Positions 12,705-18,366 of a stretch of 18,366 nt of DNA are shown piece after piece. The number at the start of each line of letters is the position of its first letter. Position 1 is the stretch's first letter. Source of the stretch: an uncultured Clostridia bacterium (GTDB lineage: Bacteria; Bacillota; Clostridia; TANB77; CAG-508); NCBI GenBank assembly GCA_934168305.1, contig CAKPNF010000018.1, forward strand, positions 1 to 18,366, in the 5' to 3' direction. The notes below the pieces were generated by a model. That model ran no database searches, was not told the DNA's origin, and saw only the letters and a program-made list of their open reading frames with translations. The position numbers and the translations under genes were made by a program.

Positions 12705-15700
12705 TTATTCAGTTACATCAGCAACTTCTTCAAGTTTTTTTTCTGTACTAATATGTGTATCTTGATATTTTTTCATACCAGTACCAGCTGGAATTAACTT
12801 ACCAATAATAACATTTTCTTTTAATCCAACTAAATCATCAACTTTACCTTTAATTGCTGCTTCTGTAAGAACTCTTGTTGTCTCTTGGAATGACGCTGCT
12901 GATAAGAAACTATCTGTTGCAAGTGATGCTTTTGTAATACCAAGTAATACTCTATGTCCTGTTGCTGGACGTTTTCCTTCAGCAATTGCTTCATTGTTTT
13001 TATCTTCAAAATCATACATATCAACTAATGAACCTGGGAACATATCTGTATCACCATTATCTGCAACTCTTACTTTCTTAAGCATTTGTCTACCAATAAC
13101 CTCAACGTGTTTGTCATTTATATCAACACCTTGGTTTCTATAAACTTTTTGAACTTCTGATGTTAAATATTCATAAACACCCTCTGGTCCTTTTAATTCA
13201 AGAACTTCTGATGGATTTATAGAACCTTCTATTAATGGTTGAGCTACTTCTACCATATCACCATCTTTAACTTTCATTTTAGAACCAAATGGAATTGTAT
13301 ATGTTTTAGAATCATCAGATGATGTAACAACAACTTCTTTCTTTTTCTTAGTTTCTTTAATTTTAACTTTACCTGCAATTTCAGAAATAATTGCAACACC
13401 CTTTGGTTTTCTAGCTTCAAACAATTCTTCAACTCTTGGAAGACCTTGTGTAATATCAGCTACACCAGCAACACCACCAGAGTGGATAGTTCTCATTGTA
13501 AGCTGTGTACCAGGCTCACCAATTGATTGTGCAGCTATAATACCAACAGATTCACCTATTGATACTAAATCTCTTCTTGCTAATCCCATACCATAACATT
13601 TTTGACATACACCATGTTTTGATCTACATGCTAGAACTGAACGTACTTCTAGTTTTTCAATTCCTGCATTAACAATTCTACCTGCTATTTCGTCTGTTAT
13701 CATTGTATTTGTATCAACAATAAGTTCTTTAGTTTCAGGATCATACACATCAGCCACTACAAATCTACCAACAAGTCTTTCTTGCATTTTTTCAATTACT
13801 TGATTTCCATCTTTAATATCATAAACAATTAAACCTTCATGTGTTCCACAATCATGTTCTCTAACTATAATATCTTGTGATACATCAACTAATCTTCTTG
13901 TTAAGTATCCTGAATCGGCAGTTCTTAACGCTGTATCTGAAAGTCCCTTACGTGCACCATGGGCAGAAATAAAGTATTCTAGAGCATCTAGACCTTCTGC
14001 AAATGATGATTTAATAGGAATTTCAACTGCTTTACCTGTTGTACTAGCCATAAGTCCACGGATACCAGCAATTTGTCTTAATTGGTTCATATTACCTCTG
14101 GCTCCAGATTTAACCATCATATAAATTGGGTTTAAATCATCAAAGTTATCTTCCATTGCTTGACTGATTTTCTTTGTTGCATCTTCCCAAACTTTAATTA
14201 CTGAGTTATATCTTTCTTCATTAGTAATTAAACCTCTTGCATATTGTTTTCTAATTGTTTCAATTTGTTTATCTGCTTCCGCTAATAATTCTTTTTTAGC
14301 TGCAGGTACTTTTACATCACTCATAGAGAATGTAATACCAGCAATTGTTGAATATTTAAATCCTAATGATTTTACATAGTCAATTACTTCTGCTGATTCA
14401 ACAACACCATGTACACTAATTACTCTTTCAATTATTTGTCCCATATTTTTCTTTACAACTGGGAAACTAATTTCATATTGGAATGGATCTTCATTTCTAT
14501 CTATAAATCCTAAATCTTGTGGTATACCTTGGTTAAATATAATTCTACCAACACTTGTTTCGATTTTTTTAGATTTCATTTCTCCATTTATTTCTTTTGT
14601 TATTCTAACAAATATTTTAGCATGCATTCCTACATCATGATTTTCATATGCCATTATTGCTTCATCAGGGTCTTTAAAGTATTTTCCTTCACCTTTTTCA
14701 CCATCAAGAGTCATTGTTAAATAATAACTTCCTAAAATCATGTCTAGTCTAGGTACTGCAACTGGTTTACCATCTTGTGGTTTTAATAAGTTATTTGTTG
14801 CAAGCATTAAATATCTTGCTTCTGCTTGTGCTTCTGGTGATAATGGTAAATGCACAGCCATTTGGTCACCATCGAAGTCAGCATTGAAAGCTTCACAAAC
14901 TAATGGGTGAAGTTTTATTGCTCTACCTTCAACTAGAACTGGTTCAAATGCTTGAATACCAAGTCTATGTAGTGTAGGAGCACGGTTTAACATTACAGGA
15001 TGGTCTTTTATAACATCCTCTAATATTTCCCATACTTCTGGTCTTAATCTTTCAACCATTCTCTTAGCATTTTTTATATTTTGCGCAATTCCTCTACCAA
15101 CTAATTCCTTCATAACAAATGGTTTGAATAATTCAACAGCCATTTCCTTTGGAAGTCCACATTGATAAATATTAAGTTCTGGTCCAACAACTATAACTGA
15201 ACGTCCAGAATAGTCAACCCTCTTACCTAATAAGTTTTGACGGAATCTACCTTGTTTTCCTTTTAACATATCAGATAAAGATTTTAAAGGTCTATTTCCA
15301 GCTCCTGTTACTGGTCTACCTCTTCTACTATTGTCAATTAAAGCATCTACAGATTCTTGTAACATACGTTTTTCGTTTCTTACAATTATTTCTGGAGCAC
15401 CTAATTCTAATAATCTCTTTAATCTGTTATTTCTGTTAATAACTCTTCTATATAAATCATTTAAATCAGATGTTGCAAATCTACCACCATCTAATTGAAC
15501 CATTGGTCTTAATTCTGGTGGGATTACTGGTACAACTGACATTATCATCCATTCAGGTCTTGTATTAGAAAGTCTAAAAGAGTCAACTGTATCCAATCTT
15601 TTTACAAGTTTACTTTTCTTTTGCTCACTTGCAGTTTCTAATTCTTTTCTTATTTCTTTAGATAGTTTATCTAAATCAACTTTTTCCAATAATTCTTTTA

Positions 15701-16226
15701 AAGCTTCTGCTCCCATTCTTGCTTTAAATGAACCTCTACCAAATTTTTCTTCTGCTTCATGATATTCTTTTTCTGTTAAAACTTGGCAATTCATTAAGTC
15801 TGTTGTTCCTTTATCAACAACTATATAAGAAGCAAAATATACAACTTTTTCTAGATTTCTTGGTGAAACATCTAGAATTAAAGCTATTCTACTTGGTATG
15901 CCTTTAAAATACCAAATATGAGCTACTGGTGCTGCAAGTTCAATATGTCCCATTCTTTCACGTCTTACTTTAGATTTTGTTACTTCAACACCACATCTAT
16001 CACAGACAATTCCCTTATATCTAACTCTTTTATATTTACCACAATGGCATTCCCAGTCTTTTGTTGGTCCAAATATTCTTTCACAGAAAAGACCATCTTT
16101 TTCTGGTTTTAATGTTCTATAATTTATAGTCTCTGGTTTTTTTACTTCACCTTTTGACCATTCTCTTATTTTTTCATCTGATGCAATTCCTATTTTTATT
16201 TTATTAAAAATATCTAATTCGTCCAC
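12705..16226 (-). CDS. rpoC: DNA-directed RNA polymerase beta' subunit
   Basis: This complete 1173-residue beta' subunit belongs to the core RNA polymerase. Landmarks in order are the N-terminal zinc ribbon (C60, C62, C75, C78), the rudder and switch region around KGKQGRFRQNLLGKRVDYSG (322-341), and the catalytic NADFDGDQMAVH (448-459), where D450, D452 and D454 hold the magnesium ions. Further on are the bridge-helix and trigger-loop region (GLMASTTGKAVEIPIKSSF, and later IGEPGTQLTMRTIHSGG) and the second zinc site (CRSKHGVCQKCYG). Length is normal for Firmicutes, with no lineage-specific insert. The start is GTG at 16224-16226, chosen because AGGGGGA lies 6 bases upstream and the protein begins as usual with MDELDIFNKIKIGIAS. 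It follows rpoB across a 112-base gap with a structured insert. Confidence 0.98.
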   Translation of the reverse strand: MDELDIFNKIKIGIASDEKIREWSKGEVKKPETINYRTLKPEKDGLFCERIFGPTKDWECHCGKYKRVRYKGIVCDRCGVEVTKSKVRRERMGHIELAAPVAHIWYFKGIPSRIALILDVSPRNLEKVVYFASYIVVDKGTTDLMNCQVLTEKEYHEAEEKFGRGSFKARMGAEALKELLEKVDLDKLSKEIRKELETASEQKKSKLVKRLDTVDSFRLSNTRPEWMIMSVVPVIPPELRPMVQLDGGRFATSDLNDLYRRVINRNNRLKRLLELGAPEIIVRNEKRMLQESVDALIDNSRRGRPVTGAGNRPLKSLSDMLKGKQGRFRQNLLGKRVDYSGRSVIVVGPELNIYQCGLPKEMAVELFKPFVMKELVGRGIAQNIKNAKRMVERLRPEVWEILEDVIKDHPVMLNRAPTLHRLGIQAFEPVLVEGRAIKLHPLVCEAFNADFDGDQMAVHLPLSPEAQAEARYLMLATNNLLKPQDGKPVAVPRLDMILGSYYLTMTLDGEKGEGKYFKDPDEAIMAYENHDVGMHAKIFVRITKEINGEMKSKKIETSVGRIIFNQGIPQDLGFIDRNEDPFQYEISFPVVKKNMGQIIERVISVHGVVESAEVIDYVKSLGFKYSTIAGITFSMSDVKVPAAKKELLAEADKQIETIRKQYARGLITNEERYNSVIKVWEDATKKISQAMEDNFDDLNPIYMMVKSGARGNMNQLRQIAGIRGLMASTTGKAVEIPIKSSFAEGLDALEYFISAHGARKGLSDTALRTADSGYLTRRLVDVSQDIIVREHDCGTHEGLIVYDIKDGNQVIEKMQERLVGRFVVADVYDPETKELIVDTNTMITDEIAGRIVNAGIEKLEVRSVLACRSKHGVCQKCYGMGLARRDLVSIGESVGIIAAQSIGEPGTQLTMRTIHSGGVAGVADITQGLPRVEELFEARKPKGVAIISEIAGKVKIKETKKKKEVVVTSSDDSKTYTIPFGSKMKVKDGDMVEVAQPLIEGSINPSEVLELKGPEGVYEYLTSEVQKVYRNQGVDINDKHVEVIGRQMLKKVRVADNGDTDMFPGSLVDMYDFEDKNNEAIAEGKRPATGHRVLLGITKASLATDSFLSAASFQETTRVLTEAAIKGKVDDLVGLKENVIIGKLIPAGTGMKKYQDTHISTEKKLEEVADVTE

Positions 16227-16256
16227 TATTTTTCCCCCTATAATATTTTTTTGGGT

Positions 16257-16331
16257 AATTGTAAAACAGCTTCAGAGCTCTATCCCCCGCTCTTGCAAAT
16301 TACTTCCGTCGGCTCCTCACTTTTTACAATT
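16257..16331. other. Inverted-repeat-bounded structured insert between rpoB and rpoC
   Basis: Ten-base perfect terminal inverted repeats (AATTGTAAAA at 16257-16266, TTTTACAATT at 16322-16331) enclose about 55 bases of markedly GC-richer sequence with smaller stems, for example AGAGC/GCTCT. It begins 7 bases after the rpoB stop and ends shortly before the rpoC ribosome binding site. No T tract makes it an obvious terminator. It could be a small palindromic mobile element, or an RNA structure tuning processing or translation between the two subunits. Confidence 0.6.
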
Positions 16332-16338
16332 TATTAAA

Positions 16339-18366
16339 TTATTCAATAATATCATCATCATTATCAAGATTATCATTAGCTAAATCATTATCAAAAATAG
16401 CCTCATCATCTTCATCGCCTAAATCATCAAAAAGTTCATCACTATCTTCAACCTCTTCTTCATCTAATAAAACATCATCGTTAACATCTTCGCTGTAGCC
16501 ATTTGACAAATCATCTTCGGCAACAACTTCTTCTTCAGATAAATATTTTTTATCTTTTTCGGGATCATATTCGATTCCATCTTCAATATTTTCTTTTAAT
16601 TCAAGTTCTTCATTATTTTCAGAATATAAACGTACATCCAATCCTAAAGATTGTAATTCTTTAACAAGAACTTTAAAGCTTTCTGGTACTCCTGGTTCAG
16701 GAATATTTTCGCCCTTAACAATAGCCTCATATGTTTTAACTCTACCTACAACATCATCAGATTTAACTGTTAGCATTTCTTGTAATGTATAAGCCGCACC
16801 ATATGCCTCTAATGCCCAAACTTCCATTTCTCCAAAACGTTGTCCACCAAATTGTGCTTTACCACCAAGAGGTTGTTGTGTAACTAATGAGTATGGTCCA
16901 GTTGAACGAGCATGTATTTTATCATCTACTAAGTGATGTAGTTTTAACATGTACATTACACCAACTGTGATTGGTTTATCAAATGGGTCTCCAGTTCTAC
17001 CATCATATAAAATTGATTTACCATCTGGACTCATTCCAGCTTGTTGTAATAATTCCTCAACATCTTCTTGTGTTGCACCATCAAATACTGGTGTTGATAC
17101 GTGCCATCCTAAAGCCTTAGCAGCTCCACCTAAGTGAACTTCAAGTATTTGACCTAAGTTCATACGAGATGGTAGTCCTAATGGGTTTAATAAGATGTCT
17201 ATTGGTGTACCATCTGGCATAAATGGCATATCTTCTTCTGGTAATACTCTTGAAATAACACCTTTGTTACCATGACGTCCAGCCATTTTATCTCCGACTG
17301 ATATTTTTCTTTTTGTAGCTATATAACATCTAATTATTTGATTTACTCCAGGTCCTAATTCATCTGAATTATCTCTAGTAAATATCTTAACATCTACTAT
17401 TGTTCCAGCTTCTCCATGAGGTACTCTTAAAGATGTATCTCTAACTTCTCTAGCTTTTTCACCAAAGATAGCTCTTAATAATCTTTCTTCAGCTGTTAAT
17501 TCTGTTTCTCCTTTTGGAGTAACTTTACCAACTAAAATATCTCCTGGTCTAACTTCTGCACCAATTCTGATAATTCCGTTTTCATCTAAGTCTTTTAATA
17601 CATCGTCACCAACATTTGGTATATCTCTTGTTATTTCTTCTGGTCCTAATTTTGTATCTCTACATTCACAATCATATTCTTCAATATGAATTGATGTAAA
17701 TACGTCTTCTTTTACTAATCTTTCATTTAAAAGAATAGCATCCTCATAGTTGTAACCTTCCCATGTTGAGAAAGCAACTAAACAGTTTTTACCTAAAGAC
17801 ATTTCTCCATCTTTAGTTGATGGTCCATCGGCTATGCTATCACCTTTTTTAACTATTTCACCTTTTTTTACTATTGGTCTTTGGTTAATACATGTACCAC
17901 CATTTGTTCTCTTAAATTTACGTAATTTATGTACTACTGTTTTTCCATTATTATATTTAACTGTTATAGCGTCACCAGTAACTTTTTGAACAACACCATC
18001 ATCTTCAGCTAATATTAATATTCCTGAATCTTTAGCAGCTCTATATTCTATACCAGTACCAACTATTGGTCTTTCTGTTATCATTAAAGGAACTGCTTGT
18101 CTTTGCATGTTTGCACCCATTAATGATCTTTTTGCATCATCATGCTCTAAGAATGGAATCATTGCTGCAGCTATAGAAACTAATTGTTTTGGTGAAACAT
18201 CTACATATTGAACTCTATCTTTTTCAACTTCAATGATTTCATTTCTATATCTAACTCTGATTCTGTCATTAATAAATTCACCATTGTCATTCATTGGTTC
18301 AGATGCTTGAGCAATTATATAATTATCTTCTACATCTGCACTCATATATTCAACTTCATCTGTTGC
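16339..18366 (-). CDS. rpoB: DNA-directed RNA polymerase beta subunit, C-terminal part
   Basis: The frame is open to the right edge; the gene is therefore 5'-truncated by the window, with about half of the protein (675 codons) visible. It opens with ATDEVEYMSADVEDNYIIAQ, followed by VSPKQLVSIAAAMIPFLEHDDA, which lies just after the rifampicin-binding cluster; that cluster is outside the window. The active-centre region GDKMAGRHGNKGVISRVLPE and the C-terminal clamp sequence LGGKAQFGGQRFGEMEVWAL are intact. After the conserved end (LVKELQSLGLDVRLYS) the protein continues for roughly 85 residues of extremely acidic sequence rich in D and E, longer than the short acidic end seen in many clostridial RpoB proteins. 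It is cotranscribed with rpoC. Confidence 0.97.
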   Translation of the reverse strand, partial: ATDEVEYMSADVEDNYIIAQASEPMNDNGEFINDRIRVRYRNEIIEVEKDRVQYVDVSPKQLVSIAAAMIPFLEHDDAKRSLMGANMQRQAVPLMITERPIVGTGIEYRAAKDSGILILAEDDGVVQKVTGDAITVKYNNGKTVVHKLRKFKRTNGGTCINQRPIVKKGEIVKKGDSIADGPSTKDGEMSLGKNCLVAFSTWEGYNYEDAILLNERLVKEDVFTSIHIEEYDCECRDTKLGPEEITRDIPNVGDDVLKDLDENGIIRIGAEVRPGDILVGKVTPKGETELTAEERLLRAIFGEKAREVRDTSLRVPHGEAGTIVDVKIFTRDNSDELGPGVNQIIRCYIATKRKISVGDKMAGRHGNKGVISRVLPEEDMPFMPDGTPIDILLNPLGLPSRMNLGQILEVHLGGAAKALGWHVSTPVFDGATQEDVEELLQQAGMSPDGKSILYDGRTGDPFDKPITVGVMYMLKLHHLVDDKIHARSTGPYSLVTQQPLGGKAQFGGQRFGEMEVWALEAYGAAYTLQEMLTVKSDDVVGRVKTYEAIVKGENIPEPGVPESFKVLVKELQSLGLDVRLYSENNEELELKENIEDGIEYDPEKDKKYLSEEEVVAEDDLSNGYSEDVNDDVLLDEEEVEDSDELFDDLGDEDDEAIFDNDLANDNLDNDDDIIE

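Noticed and set aside
12513..12797. Plus-strand ORF of 94 codons overlapping the rpoC end
   Set aside because: It runs across the AT microsatellite, the rpoC terminator and the antisense of rpoC, has no ribosome binding site and low-complexity aromatic-rich content.
1..18366. CRISPR array, tRNA or rRNA genes, prophage or transposase genes
   Set aside because: Looked for on both strands; no regularly spaced direct repeats, tRNA cloverleafs, rRNA motifs or transposase or phage motifs were seen.

Overview
The window is AT-rich DNA with canonical Gram-positive signals: AGGAGG-type ribosome binding sites, several TTG/GTG starts, TTGACA/TATAAT promoters with 17-base spacers, and hairpin plus T-run terminators. 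Gene content (ylxM-ffh, rpoB-rpoC, dgt, tadA, an LPKTG-anchored surface protein, a LiaF-less PspA operon) points to a low-GC Firmicute, most likely an uncultured anaerobic member of the Clostridia. This placement is inferred from gene content and base composition only.

Layout. Positions 1-434 (minus) hold the start of ffh and its partner ylxM. Positions 516-646 hold a palindromic REPIN-like repeat that also supplies the stop codon of a short-chain dehydrogenase gene (643-1404, minus). Positions 1623-2195 (plus) hold a DUF4160/DUF2442 pair resembling a toxin-antitoxin module, ended by a shared terminator.

Positions 2264-3488 (minus) are the most notable part. A roughly 609-nt gene-free, strongly structured region has its own promoter and is followed directly by a 181-residue four-helix membrane protein. 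Length, structure and neighbour match OLE RNA (ornate, large, extremophilic RNA) and its membrane partner OapA. Here the pair stands alone, outside the isoprenoid/DNA-repair operon in which OLE is usually found.

Positions 3667-4366 (minus) carry a guanylate-kinase-like gene translationally coupled to a tiny acidic ORF. Positions 4490-6885 (plus) carry dgt and nagZ, separated by a perfect 29-bp GC-rich hairpin. Positions 6990-8264 (minus) encode a glutamate/dicarboxylate-type symporter lacking the usual substrate-binding arginine. Then come tadA and a small membrane protein. Positions 9345-11284 form a three-gene envelope-stress operon (four-helix membrane protein, PspA, GIDE-domain protein). 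Positions 11396-12487 encode a secreted LPKTG-anchored protein of unknown function. Positions 12705-18366 are rpoC and the 3' part of rpoB, with a 75-base inverted-repeat-bounded GC-richer insert between them and a long acidic tail on RpoB.

Many genes are housekeeping, and no phage or transposase gene is present. The unusual content is non-coding: the OLE-like RNA, two long palindromic repeats and the rpoB-rpoC intergenic element.
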